From contig NZ_CP109583.1 in assembly GCF_036250755.1 (NCBI RefSeq), positions 124,001 through 188,000 of the forward strand: 64,000 nt of DNA, written 5' to 3'. Each line of letters starts with the position of its first letter. Positions within the stretch are counted from its first letter, which is position 1. The position numbers and the translations under genes were made by a program. The notes beneath the pieces were generated by a model, which saw nothing but the letters and a program-made list of their open reading frames with translations, ran no database searches and had not been told where the DNA came from. Source of the stretch: Streptomyces uncialis. Its GTDB lineage: Bacteria > Actinomycetota > Actinomycetes > Streptomycetales > Streptomycetaceae. This document shows positions 25,866-37,218 of this stretch, one piece after another.

Positions 25866-26105
25866 CAGCGTTCCCCCTGTCTCGGTCCGGGTTCTCCCGG
25901 GTTCGACCGGACTCGGCCGGCCCCGCCCCCGGGCGCCGCACCGCGCGGCGGTTCCCGGACACGGGTCCTTGTCCCGAGCATGCCCGAGGGCGGGGGGCGG
26001 GCGGCGGGAAAACGTCCGTACCGGTCCGAATCCCGGCGCGTGGCTGGGAAACGTGCCTGGCGCACGGGGTTCGGCGCGGGCGCGCGCGACGGTGAACGCG
26101 CCCTC

Positions 26106-26789
26106 TCACGCCGTCTGTTCGGCGGGGACCGGGGCCGGGGGGACGGATTCGCCGGTGCGGGACGCGGCGGTGCGCCAGCAGTCGGTGACCGCGCGCCGGA
26201 CCAGCGTCAGGGCCTCGTCGCGGTCGGCGGGGAGCTGGAACGGCGCGCCGACGTGGACGTGCAGGGCGGGGCGGCGCAGCGGGGCGGTGAGCAGACCGGC
26301 GAGTTGCTTGGCCCCGCCACCGGAGACCAGACGGCGTGATCCGGCCTGACCGAGAGGGACGACGGGGGCGCCGGTGGCGGTGGCGAGGCGCCACACCCCG
26401 CTGCGGAAGGGGCCGGGGGCCGTCTCCCGCGGGTCGCGGCGGACCGGAAGGCCGCCTTCCGGGTAGAGGAGGACGATCCCTCCGGCGGCGAGGGCCGCGG
26501 CGGCCCCGTCGAGGGCCTCGGCGGCGCGGGGGCCGCCTCGGTGGACGGGGACGAAGCCCTCGCGGGTGAGCGCGGCGCCCAGCAGCGGTATGCGCCAGAG
26601 TCCGGCCGTGGCGAGGACGGTGGGCCGGACCCCGAGGCGGTGGAGCGCGGCGAGGACGACCGCCGGGTCGCTGAGGGAGGTGTGGTTGGCGACGATGACG
26701 CTGCCCGGCCGGGGTGCGGTGCCGGTGTCGGTCGTGACCGTCAGGCTCCCCAGCGCGGGGACCACTGCACCGGCGATTCGGCTGAGCAT
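26106..26789 (-). CDS. 1-acylglycerol-3-phosphate O-acyltransferase (PlsC-like)
   Basis: 227 aa from ATG 26789 (GGGAGG 8 nt upstream; the frame opens 11 codons earlier without a site). PlsC motifs: ANHTSLSDP (catalytic NHxxxxD), FVPVHRGG (block II), LLYPEGGLPVRRD (block III, EGG for EGT), and VVPLGQAG (block IV). An N-terminal hydrophobic stretch suits membrane association. The protein would transfer an acyl group to lysophosphatidate or a related polyol. The window shows no phospholipid or glycolipid operon around it, so the acceptor is unknown. Confidence 0.85.
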   Translation of the reverse strand: MLSRIAGAVVPALGSLTVTTDTGTAPRPGSVIVANHTSLSDPAVVLAALHRLGVRPTVLATAGLWRIPLLGAALTREGFVPVHRGGPRAAEALDGAAAALAAGGIVLLYPEGGLPVRRDPRETAPGPFRSGVWRLATATGAPVVPLGQAGSRRLVSGGGAKQLAGLLTAPLRRPALHVHVGAPFQLPADRDEALTLVRRAVTDCWRTAASRTGESVPPAPVPAEQTA

Positions 26790-26928
26790 GAGCGGGGCCT
26801 CCCTGATCGTGTGTGCCCTCATCGTCCCGGGGGAGGCCGCCGGGTCGCCTGAGTACCGCTACTCACTTCGGTACGGGTGCGACCGGGGAGGTACGGACGG
26901 GGTCGGCGAGGTAGGGACGGGGCCCAGG

Positions 26929-27933
26929 TCAGCTCGTCGCCGCCGCCTCATGGCGCCGGGCGACACGGCGTTCGGCCGCCTCGACGTCCAGGCGGCCCGC
27001 CGGGTCGCCGCCCCGGGCCTGTACCGCGGAGCGGACGAGCGCCAGATAGAACAGGGCCGGGGCGCACGGCGTCCAGGACTCCTCGGGGTGGTCGAGGAGG
27101 AACGAGAGGACCGAGTCCGGGTCGTCGGGGACGAACGCGAAGTCGTCGTGCTCCCACTTGTCCTCGACACCGCGGGACCACCGGGCGCGCAGCGCCCCCT
27201 CGTCCAGGTCGCCGAGGACGGCGCCGAAGAACGCCGCCCACTGGTTGTTGCGCAGGTCCAGGCCGAAGCCGAGCAGTTCGAGGTCGACCCGGTCGGATTC
27301 CTGGACGGCCAGTTCCTCGCGCAGCGCGCGGCGGGCGACGGCGTGCAGGCTGATGTGTCCGTCCGGGGCGATGTCGTGGTTGGCGGCCATGCCCTCGTTG
27401 GCGGAGGAGTTCCAGCGGGACCGGTTGGGGCCCACGACCCGTGCGCTGCGGTGTGAGAAGAGCATCTTGCGGTCGGGGCCGGTACGCACCGCCACGTTCA
27501 CCCCGAAGCTGCAGAACATGTAGGGCGGCGCGTCCACGGGGTCCTGGCTCTCCAGGTACTGCTCGCGCAGGGTGAGTCCGTTGCGCTGGACGCGGTCGAG
27601 GTTGATGGAGGTGGTGAGGAAGTCGTAGTAGTCGGCGTCGCGCAGGGTGAGGGTGGCGACCGGCGCCTCCTCGGAGTCGGTGCGGGTGATGACCAGCCGG
27701 TCGACGGCGAAACGGGGGTTGTTCCAGCGGTGCGGGCGGCCCGCCGCCTCCTCGCGCCGCTCGTGGTCCTCGATGGCCTGCCGCCATCCCGCGATCTCCT
27801 CGGGGAACCCGACCCGTTCGGGGATGTACTGGACGCGTACGTCCTCCTCGGCGATCGGCCTGGTGCCGTCCCCTTCGAAGACATGGCAGTCGGTCTGGCG
27901 TCCGAGCAGTGTGAACCGGTCCCGCTGAGCCAT
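26929..27933 (-). CDS. Unassigned protein, possibly Nudix-like, divergent from the caspase-NTPase gene
   Basis: 334 aa, ATG 27933 with GAGGGG 7 nt upstream. Soluble, no signal peptide. The N-terminal part is beta-rich with conserved-looking YIPERVGFPEEIAGWRQAIEDHERREE and WNNPRFAVDRLVI; the centre has GPNRSRWNSSANEGMAAN. The stretch GHISLHAVARRALREELAV (~195-213) resembles a degenerate Nudix box (REEL kept, other acidic positions weak), so a Nudix-fold hydrolase or binding module is possible but unproved. It shares a 77-nt divergent promoter region with the caspase-NTPase-propeller gene; that arrangement suggests a joint function. Confidence 0.6.
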   Translation of the reverse strand: MAQRDRFTLLGRQTDCHVFEGDGTRPIAEEDVRVQYIPERVGFPEEIAGWRQAIEDHERREEAAGRPHRWNNPRFAVDRLVITRTDSEEAPVATLTLRDADYYDFLTTSINLDRVQRNGLTLREQYLESQDPVDAPPYMFCSFGVNVAVRTGPDRKMLFSHRSARVVGPNRSRWNSSANEGMAANHDIAPDGHISLHAVARRALREELAVQESDRVDLELLGFGLDLRNNQWAAFFGAVLGDLDEGALRARWSRGVEDKWEHDDFAFVPDDPDSVLSFLLDHPEESWTPCAPALFYLALVRSAVQARGGDPAGRLDVEAAERRVARRHEAAATS

Positions 27934-28010
27934 CGAAATCCCCTCGTCCGCCCGTCAGTTGGTGAGAGTATGACGCGACTTCGGATGACGGGTCGACGGG
28001 GGTGGGGCCG

Positions 28011-31000
28011 GTGTCGGGGGACACGGGAAGAGGAACGCACCGCGGCGCGGGGCTGGTCGCGACGGTCGCCGTCGCGGAGTACGCGGAGCCCGCGCGGCCG
28101 GGGGGCCGTACGGTGCTGTCCCATGTGGAGGGTGTCCGCGAGCGGTTCGCGGACCTCGCGCGGGACCGGCTGGGGTTCGGCCGGCGGATGCGGCTCGACG
28201 GCACGGGGACGACCCGGGAGGCGCTGTGGGCGGGGCTCGACGCGTTCCGCGCGGACGGGGCGCGGCGCAAGATCCTCTACTGGACGGGGCACGGGGTGGA
28301 CCGGGGCGACTCGGGCTACTACCTGGCGTGCCGTGACACCTGGGCGTCCGGGGCGTTCGACGCGGAGCACGCGGTCCCGGTCACGGAGCTGGTGGACCGG
28401 CTCCTGGACGCGGCGGAGGAGGCCGACACCCTGCTGGTCGTCGACGCGTGTTCGGCGCACGGGCATCTGCCGCGGGCCCTGGAGGCGGCGCTGAGCAAGG
28501 AGCGGTCGCGGGTGCGCCGGGCCCACCGCGAGCGGACCCGGGGGTTCGTGGTGGTGGGGACGTCCGGGGTGGGGCGGGTCGTGCCCGAGGGGCGCTGGGT
28601 GGAGTGGCTGGAGCAGGTTCTCGGCGACCCGGGGCTGCGGATGCGCGACGAGGCCCGGCCGCTGGACCCGTCCGCGCTGTATCTGCCGGTGGAGTACCTG
28701 CTGGAGGGGCTCGACGCGACGGCCGCCGCGTCGGGGCTGGACGAGCCGGAGGAACGTCCGGGCAGTGTCGAGGTCCGTTCGCTGCCGAACAGTTTTCTGC
28801 GCAATCCGTACTACGCCGAGGCGGGCGAGGTACGCGGTACGGCGCTGCTGACGGCCGACGACCCGTACCCCTGGCTGAGGGCGGAGCACTTCGGGCTGGA
28901 GGACGGCGGGGAGCTGGAGCGGTCGTTCACCGGGCGGCACGGGCCGCTGAGCCGGGTGGTGCGCTGGCTGGAGACATGCCGTCAGGGGCTGCTCGCGGTG
29001 ACGGGACCGGCGGGGTGCGGGAAGACGGCGTTGCTGGGACGGCTCGCGCTGATGTCGGTACCGAGGAAGTGCGACCGGCTCGATCCGCCGCCGCCCTGGC
29101 AGATCCGGCCCCGGCCGGGGAGCGTCCACGCCCTGATGTCGTGCCGGGGGCAGTCGCTGAGCACCCTGACCCGGGCCGTGTGGAAGGTCCTGGGCGCGTT
29201 CGACGGGATGCCCCGGGTGCCCGCCGGGGCCGTCACCTGCGAGCAGTTGCTGTCCGCCACGGCGGTACTGGTGGGCCGGGCCGGGGCGCTGAATCTCGTC
29301 TTCGACGCGCTGGACGAGGCCCTGCCCGAGCAGAGCCATGAGATCGCGCGCCATCTGCTGAACCCGCTGGCACGGACGGCGGGGGTCAAGGTCGTCGTGG
29401 GGACCCGTCCCCAGCCGCGTCAGCAGAGCGCGTACCGGGAGCCGGACGAGAGCCTGCTGGAGACCCTGGACCGCACCGCGCACCCACTGGTGCTGGACGA
29501 GGACGAGGGCACCGAGCGGGACATCGCCGACATGGTCGAGGCGGTGCTGGCGCGGCCCGGTTCGCCGTACGCGGCGCCGGGCGCTCAGGCCGAGCGGGCC
29601 GCCGCCGCGGTCCGGGTGGCGGAGGAGAGCGGACGGCTGTTCCTGATCGCGCGGCTGTTCGCCGCCGAGCTGGCGCGCCGCGCGGAGCGGGTCCCGGAGG
29701 ACCGGCTGGCGGCGCACATCCGCGCGGGCGGGGCGGGGCTGCGGGACCGGCTGGCCCAGGAGGTCGCCCAGTTGGGCGCGCGGGGTGTGGTGCGGGTCGC
29801 GGAGTTCGTCCGGCCGCTGGCACTCGTGCAGGGCCGGGGGCTGTCGCTGTCCGGGAAGCCGGACCGGGAGCTGTGGCTGCGGGCGGCGAACGCGCTGCGG
29901 GACGACGGTACCCCCGAACTGGCTCCGGACGAGCTGCGGTCGGCGGTGACGGCGGCGACGGGTTCGCTGGTGAGCGTGCAGCCGGAGCCCGAGGGTGAGC
30001 CCTCGTACGCGCTGGCGCATCCCGGGTACGGCACCTATCTGCTGGAGAGCGCGGGCATCGGCGCCGACGACGGGCATCGGCGGATCGTGCGTGCCCTGCG
30101 GGCCGGGGAGCGGGGGCGGTGGGCCGACTGCCATCCCTACACACGTCGTCATCTGGGGGCGCACGCGGCGCAGGCGGGCCAGGGGCTGCTGGAGGGGCTG
30201 TTCGACGATCCGGAGTTCCTGGTGCACACCGACCCGGATGTGCTGCTGCCGCTGACCACGGGGCTGCTGCGGGTGTGCGAGGGCGCGGCGCTGTACGCGC
30301 GGGTCGCGGACGTGTTCCGGTTCCGGGACGGGGTCCGGGAGCGGCGGGCGCTGCTGCTGGCGACCGCGTTCGTCAGTCACCGTGACACCTTGTACCCCCG
30401 GTTGCTCGGGGTGCCCGGTTTCGCCGCGCTGCCGTGGCGGGAGGTGTGGAGCGACGCGCCGCCGGAGGGCATCGAGGTGCGCTGGCCCGCTCCGCTGGGC
30501 GGCGCCCGCGCGCTGAGCTGGACGGCGGCGGGCCGGGGCCGGTCCGTGTCGGTCGGAGGTCAGGGCGAGATCGTGGTGCAGGACGCGGACACGGGCAAGC
30601 GGCTGCTGACGCGCCGTACCGGTGACGGCCCGGGACCCGGCGGCCGGCGTAAGGCGCTGACGGAGGTCCGGGAACTGGGCGAGGGCGCGCACCGGGTGAC
30701 CGCCGCGCGGGACAGCCGGGCGGTGTACTTCTGGGTGGGGGCGGAGCGGCTGCCCTCGCAGGTCTACCGGTGGGGCGGCGCCCCGCACGGGCTCGCTCTG
30801 GAACGCTGCGGCGGCGCCGATGTCGCGGTCGTCGCCGACGGCCGTCTCACCTGGTCGTGGTGCTGGCCGTACCGGGGCCGTCCGGCGGACGGGTCCCTGG
30901 CCGAGGTGAGCCCCGCTCCCGCGGGGCGGATCGCGCTGTGCCGGCTGGGCGGGCGCGGTTTCCTGCTGCTGGCGGACCGGAGGACGACGCTGCGGGAGCT

Positions 31001-32543
31001 GCTGCCCCGGGCGCGGGGCGACGGCCCGCTGCTCGGACGCGCCTGGCCGCTGGCCGACGGCGGCCGGCCGGTGTACGCGGCGGCGGCCCTGACGGACCCG
31101 GAGACCGAGGGCGCCGACGGTACCGAGAAAGGCGGCGCGGTCGGTGCGGAGGGCGGGCCGGGTGCGTGGCTGGCGGCTGCGGACGGGGTGAGCGTCACGG
31201 TGTGGCGGCTGAGCCTTGCGGGTTCCGGCGACGAGGACGGGGCGCCCCACCGGGAGGCCCTGCCCCCGCTGTCGTCGAACGCGCGGGGGCTGGCGCTCGG
31301 GCGGCTCGGCGGGCGGCCCGTGATCGCGCTGCACGAGGGCGGCAGCATCCGGGTGCGGGGACTGCGCGACGACACCCTGGAGTGCGTGTTCCCGTTGCGC
31401 AGTCAGCGTGACCCCGAGGCGCTGGCCTTCGATCCGGGAGGTTCGGGCCTGGTGGCGGTCGGCGACGGGCCCGATGTACGGCTGCTGGACGTGGCGTCGG
31501 CGGTACGGGCCGGGAGCCGGGGGCGCCGGCGTGACCATCATGAGCGGCCCGTCCCGGCGCTGGCCGCCGGCCCCCGCCCGGACTCGCCCCTGCTGCTGTG
31601 CCGGGCATGGGGACGTGAGGTGGTCGTGGGGACCGTCGGGGGCCGGACGCAGCCGGTGGAGCCGGTGACGTTGCGGCACGACGAGCCGGTGACCGCGGTC
31701 AGGGCGGTGTGGGACGGCACGCGTTGGGCGGTGGCGGTGGCCGCCGGACGGCAGGTGCGGTTGTGGCGCCTGTCCCCGGACCTGACGGAATGCCACGGGA
31801 CGGCGCCGGCCGGGCTGGGCGGCGATCCCCGGTCCAGGGTGCCCTCGCTGGGGCTCACCGCGGACGGCGCGGGGCTGTCGTTGTTCGCCCCGGCGGGCGG
31901 GACGATCCTCTGCCGGCGGATGTCCACCGCGGCCGGGGCACCGGACGGGTGGGGTCCGGAGCGGACGGTCCGCGCGGGGCTGCTGGTGTGCGGGCTGACC
32001 GCGCGGACCCTGGGCGACGGAGGGACCTGGGTCGCGGCGGACATCGGTGAACGGCTGGTCCTGTGGCGGGCCACGGCGGACGGGCTCGTCCGGGCCGGGA
32101 CGACAGGTCTGCTGCGGCCGACGGCACCCGTGGTCCTCGGGGAGCACACCGAAGACGGGGAGTCGGTGCCGCTGCTCGCGTGGGCGGAGGAGGGGACCGT
32201 GAAGGTCACCGAGTGGGCGGGAGGCCGCTGGCGCACCGAGTCCGTGTCCGTGGGCACGGCCCGGGTCTCGGCGCTGGCGTTCACGGGGTCCGGGCGCAGG
32301 CCGCTGCTGCTCGTCGCGGGCGGCGCGCGTCCGCTGGCCGTCTGGGACGTCCGGCGGGGCGACTGGGTGCCGGAAGCGGCCGTGCCCTACCGGGGTTTTG
32401 ATGTGACGGCCGTCGAGTCGGTGCCCGACGGCGAGGAAGCCGTGATGGTGGCGCTCCAGTCGTCACAGCGGTGCGATGTGCTGCGGCTGCGGACCGGTGG
32501 TGCGCCGTCGGTGCCCACCCGTCGGCGCACCCCACGGCTGTGA
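28011..32543 (+). CDS. Caspase-like protease / STAND-type NTPase / beta-propeller protein
   Basis: 1,510 aa from GTG 28011 (GGGGGTGG upstream; GTG 28002 is an alternative). Residues ~10-200 form a caspase/metacaspase-like fold with the dyad His94 (ILYWTGHGVDRG) and Cys147 (LLVVDACSAHG). Residues ~300-560 form a STAND/NACHT-like NTPase: Walker A GPAGCGKT at 332-339, Walker B NLVFDALDEA at 428-437, and a VVVGTRPQPR sensor. A helical region follows, then from ~840 repeated beta-strand units with WD-like endings (LTWSWCW, VTVWRLSL, VRLWRLSP, LVLWRATA, LAVWDVRR), i.e. a large beta-propeller sensor. Effector plus STAND NTPase plus repeat sensor is the architecture of regulated-suicide and anti-phage proteins (Avs-like/caspase-STAND). 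A lipase follows on the same strand and a Nudix-like gene is divergent. Trigger and target are unknown. Confidence 0.85.
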   Translation: MSGDTGRGTHRGAGLVATVAVAEYAEPARPGGRTVLSHVEGVRERFADLARDRLGFGRRMRLDGTGTTREALWAGLDAFRADGARRKILYWTGHGVDRGDSGYYLACRDTWASGAFDAEHAVPVTELVDRLLDAAEEADTLLVVDACSAHGHLPRALEAALSKERSRVRRAHRERTRGFVVVGTSGVGRVVPEGRWVEWLEQVLGDPGLRMRDEARPLDPSALYLPVEYLLEGLDATAAASGLDEPEERPGSVEVRSLPNSFLRNPYYAEAGEVRGTALLTADDPYPWLRAEHFGLEDGGELERSFTGRHGPLSRVVRWLETCRQGLLAVTGPAGCGKTALLGRLALMSVPRKCDRLDPPPPWQIRPRPGSVHALMSCRGQSLSTLTRAVWKVLGAFDGMPRVPAGAVTCEQLLSATAVLVGRAGALNLVFDALDEALPEQSHEIARHLLNPLARTAGVKVVVGTRPQPRQQSAYREPDESLLETLDRTAHPLVLDEDEGTERDIADMVEAVLARPGSPYAAPGAQAERAAAAVRVAEESGRLFLIARLFAAELARRAERVPEDRLAAHIRAGGAGLRDRLAQEVAQLGARGVVRVAEFVRPLALVQGRGLSLSGKPDRELWLRAANALRDDGTPELAPDELRSAVTAATGSLVSVQPEPEGEPSYALAHPGYGTYLLESAGIGADDGHRRIVRALRAGERGRWADCHPYTRRHLGAHAAQAGQGLLEGLFDDPEFLVHTDPDVLLPLTTGLLRVCEGAALYARVADVFRFRDGVRERRALLLATAFVSHRDTLYPRLLGVPGFAALPWREVWSDAPPEGIEVRWPAPLGGARALSWTAAGRGRSVSVGGQGEIVVQDADTGKRLLTRRTGDGPGPGGRRKALTEVRELGEGAHRVTAARDSRAVYFWVGAERLPSQVYRWGGAPHGLALERCGGADVAVVADGRLTWSWCWPYRGRPADGSLAEVSPAPAGRIALCRLGGRGFLLLADRRTTLRELLPRARGDGPLLGRAWPLADGGRPVYAAAALTDPETEGADGTEKGGAVGAEGGPGAWLAAADGVSVTVWRLSLAGSGDEDGAPHREALPPLSSNARGLALGRLGGRPVIALHEGGSIRVRGLRDDTLECVFPLRSQRDPEALAFDPGGSGLVAVGDGPDVRLLDVASAVRAGSRGRRRDHHERPVPALAAGPRPDSPLLLCRAWGREVVVGTVGGRTQPVEPVTLRHDEPVTAVRAVWDGTRWAVAVAAGRQVRLWRLSPDLTECHGTAPAGLGGDPRSRVPSLGLTADGAGLSLFAPAGGTILCRRMSTAAGAPDGWGPERTVRAGLLVCGLTARTLGDGGTWVAADIGERLVLWRATADGLVRAGTTGLLRPTAPVVLGEHTEDGESVPLLAWAEEGTVKVTEWAGGRWRTESVSVGTARVSALAFTGSGRRPLLLVAGGARPLAVWDVRRGDWVPEAAVPYRGFDVTAVESVPDGEEAVMVALQSSQRCDVLRLRTGGAPSVPTRRRTPRL

Positions 32544-32654
32544 GCCGGACGGTGTACGTTGCGGCACCCCGGAAGGCTTCCGGAGCCCGAACATCCCGGC
32601 AGGCTCCCGGAGCCCGAACCCGAACTCGGACCCGAACCCACAGGAGATCCCGTC

Positions 32655-34151
32655 TTGCGGCACGACCTCGTCGTCCTCGTCCCCGGCATCCTCGGCAGCC
32701 GTCTCACCCGTGACGGGACGGATGTCTGGCACCAGTCGCTCGGCACCGCGCTGCACATGGCACGGCGACTGGCGGCGCACCCGGGCAGACCCGGGTCGGC
32801 GTTCGACCGGCTGGCGCTGCCCCCGGGAATCGGTGACGGGAGACCCGAGGCACCGTGGGCGGTGCGGGCGGACGGGCTGCTGAAGGCGCCGTCCGCGCTT
32901 CCGGGTCTGCTGGCGTCGCTCGGGTATCCGGACATCAGGACGCTGGTCGACGGACTGCACGAGGAGCAGTGCCTGACGTTCACCTACGACTGGCGGCTGT
33001 CGAACCGGCTGACGGCCGCCGATCTGCGGACCGCGGTCGAGCGGTCGCTGTCCCGCTGGCGGGAGCGGGTGGCGGAGGTGTATCCGGACGCGCGGGACGA
33101 GCCGAGGGTGGTGCTGGTGTGCCATTCCATGGGCGGTCTGGTCGCCCGGTACTACCTGGAGTGCCTGGGCGGGCGGGACACGGCCCGTTCGCTGGTCACC
33201 CTCGGTACACCGCACCGGGGCGCGGCGAAGGCCGTCCGGTTCCTGACCCGCAACGGGGTGGGCCCGGGTGACGACCAGCGGCTGCTGGGACGCGCCGCGC
33301 TGTCGCTGGCGGGCCGCTGGCTCAACCCCGCGCTCGCCGAACTGGCCGGGAGCTTCCCGTCCGTGGCGCAGCTCCTGCCGGTGTACCGGGCGGTGATGGT
33401 GCCCGGCTCGACCCGTACCCGTCATCTGGACGATCCCGGGATCAGCGTCCCCGACCTGCCGTCGGAGCTGGTGAAGGACGCGTTCGCGTTCCACGCCGAG
33501 TTCGAGGACGCGCTGGAGCGCAACCGGCGCCGGGACGGGACGGCCGCCCTTCCGTACAAGGTCCACTGTCTGGGCGGCCGGGCCCATCCGACGGTCCACG
33601 GGGTGCTGCTGGCTCCGGACGGGCTGCGGTTCCCGCACGCGCTGGACGACAGTGACGACTGGACGGGCGACGGGACGGTGCCGGAGGAGTCCGCGTTCGC
33701 CGGGTGGGCGCTGGACGAGATGAGCGACGCGATCTGGAGCGGTGACCGGCATGTGGACCTGACGGGGGTGGACGGTGCGCGCCACCAGCTCACGGCGGTC
33801 GTCCGGGGTCGCGGGGTGCGGGACACGCTCGCCGGGGACGAGGAGTTCGGGGTACTGGCTCCCGAGCTGGCGGTGGCCGGGGAGCCGTTCGACGTCCTGG
33901 TGACGGGCGCGGCGGTGGACCGCCCCCTGTCCGTGGCCCTGTGTCCGGCGACCGGTTCCCCGGCCGCGCCGGTGGGGGAACCGGTCGCGATGACGCCGTC
34001 CGGTGACGGCTCCCTGCGGGCCGCGCTCACCGCGGGCCCGGGTACCTGGGTGCTGCGGCTGGAGGCCGGGCGGCCGTACGCGGTGCATCACGAGGTGGTG
34101 ACGGTGCTGGAGGCGCCCGCCGGGTTCCCGGGCCCGGTACCGACCGCCTGA
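32655..34151 (+). CDS. LCAT/PDAT-like alpha/beta-hydrolase (lipase/acyltransferase)
   Basis: 498 aa from TTG 32655, chosen because AGGAG lies 8 nt upstream and the protein then begins directly with the first strand (MRHDLVVLVPGILGSRL). The nucleophile is Ser158 in VCHSMGGLVARYY, followed by SLVTLGTPHRGAAKAV; the oxyanion PGILGS and the late GDGTVPEESA (Asp) and a His-bearing segment complete a lecithin:cholesterol-acyltransferase-type fold. A beta-sandwich-like tail follows. No signal peptide, so it acts in the cytoplasm or on the inner membrane face, which fits a membrane-damaging effector more than a scavenging lipase. It lies 111 nt after the caspase-NTPase gene; the gap holds CCGGAGCCCGAAC direct repeats and no terminator I trust. 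Confidence 0.82.
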   Translation: MRHDLVVLVPGILGSRLTRDGTDVWHQSLGTALHMARRLAAHPGRPGSAFDRLALPPGIGDGRPEAPWAVRADGLLKAPSALPGLLASLGYPDIRTLVDGLHEEQCLTFTYDWRLSNRLTAADLRTAVERSLSRWRERVAEVYPDARDEPRVVLVCHSMGGLVARYYLECLGGRDTARSLVTLGTPHRGAAKAVRFLTRNGVGPGDDQRLLGRAALSLAGRWLNPALAELAGSFPSVAQLLPVYRAVMVPGSTRTRHLDDPGISVPDLPSELVKDAFAFHAEFEDALERNRRRDGTAALPYKVHCLGGRAHPTVHGVLLAPDGLRFPHALDDSDDWTGDGTVPEESAFAGWALDEMSDAIWSGDRHVDLTGVDGARHQLTAVVRGRGVRDTLAGDEEFGVLAPELAVAGEPFDVLVTGAAVDRPLSVALCPATGSPAAPVGEPVAMTPSGDGSLRAALTAGPGTWVLRLEAGRPYAVHHEVVTVLEAPAGFPGPVPTA

Positions 34152-34199
34152 CGCCACCGGGCCCGGGCCAAGGACCCACGTCCCCCCAGCCACCAGCCA

Positions 34200-36254
<2,055 letters not shown>

Positions 36255-36428
36255 GTCCGTATTATCGTGCGACCGGCTCGCGGGCTGTCCGCGGGTCCGG
36301 CCTGCGAGGGCGATCATGGCCGCGAGGGCTCAGAGGCGGTGTGCGGCGTGGCGCGGCCCGCCGGGGCCGGGTGAGGGCTCCGGCGGGCCGCTGTCGGAAA
36401 CCGCCGCGGTGTCACGCCACCCGGGTGG

Positions 36429-37028
36429 CTAGCTGGTGACGACCAGGCCCTTGACCCGGGACCAGCCGAGGGAGTCCGCCTTGGCGAACAGTGCCTTGAT
36501 GTTCTTCGGGTTGAGCTTGATGCAGCCGTTGGAGTAGTAGTCGTTCGGGTTGGTGTCGGTCCACTTCTCGGACTCGATCCGGCCCTGGCCGCCGTTGGGC
36601 TTCATCTCGCTGTGGATGAACAGCTCCGTGCGCTTGGTGCCGTTGTGGCAGCGCTTGTCGGTGACCTTGATGACATAGCCGTTGATGAGGCCGTCGAAGT
36701 CGGTCCGGCGGAACTCGATGCGGTACTTGCCGTTGGGCAGCCAGCCCTTGCCGACCGCGCACGTGTTGGTCGAGGTGCCGGAGCCCGCCTTGTAGGACTT
36801 GATGACCCGGTCCGGACCGCTGACGCTCCGCATCAGCGACAGCCGGGAGTTGGTGACCGTGCCCTTGTCGAACTTGAGGTAGTAGCTCGGTGCCGCGGCG
36901 GACTGCTGTTCGGCCGGTGCGGCGGCGGGCTGGGCGCCCGCCTGACCGGCGGCGGTGACGGAGAACGCCACTCCGAGTGCCGCGACGGCGGCGACGGTGT
37001 TCCTCTTGGTCCTCGACTTGATCGTCAT
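36429..37028 (-). CDS. Secreted L,D-transpeptidase-like (YkuD) protein
   Basis: 199 aa. ATG 37028 follows GAGGA closely. Signal peptide to about residue 32 (VAAVAALGVAFSVTAAGQAGAQ). The mature part has YYLKFDKGTVTNSRLSLMRS, then TELFIHSEMKPN and DYYSNGCIKLNPKNI, which match the YkuD catalytic His and the S-x-G-C motif, so the active-site Cys is present. Such enzymes make 3-3 crosslinks or attach proteins to peptidoglycan. It is short and lacks Ig or LysM modules, unlike the main Ldt proteins. The small size and the divergent catalytic surroundings leave room for a murein-hydrolase-inhibitor or toxin-like role. Monocistronic. Confidence 0.75.
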   Translation of the reverse strand: MTIKSRTKRNTVAAVAALGVAFSVTAAGQAGAQPAAAPAEQQSAAAPSYYLKFDKGTVTNSRLSLMRSVSGPDRVIKSYKAGSGTSTNTCAVGKGWLPNGKYRIEFRRTDFDGLINGYVIKVTDKRCHNGTKRTELFIHSEMKPNGGQGRIESEKWTDTNPNDYYSNGCIKLNPKNIKALFAKADSLGWSRVKGLVVTS

Positions 37029-37218
37029 GTTCCTCGATCCCCCTGGATTCGGTGGTCCGTTGCGGAGCCGGATGCCCCCCGGTGGTGCTGCTCCGGGGCG
37101 ACACGTCGACCATGCCGGGGCGGACTGGGAGGAAACCTTGGGGAAACCTTGGACGGGTCCGGGCGGGCCGCCGGGCGGGGGTGCGTGCGGCGGGCGGGAG
37201 TGCGTACGGCGGGCGGTG

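Noticed and set aside
27498..32147. A 1,549-codon open frame on the reverse strand across the caspase-STAND gene
   Set aside because: It is antisense reading of a GC-rich gene: composed almost wholly of Arg, Pro, Gly, His and Gln, with no domain; the forward strand has clear motifs over its whole length.
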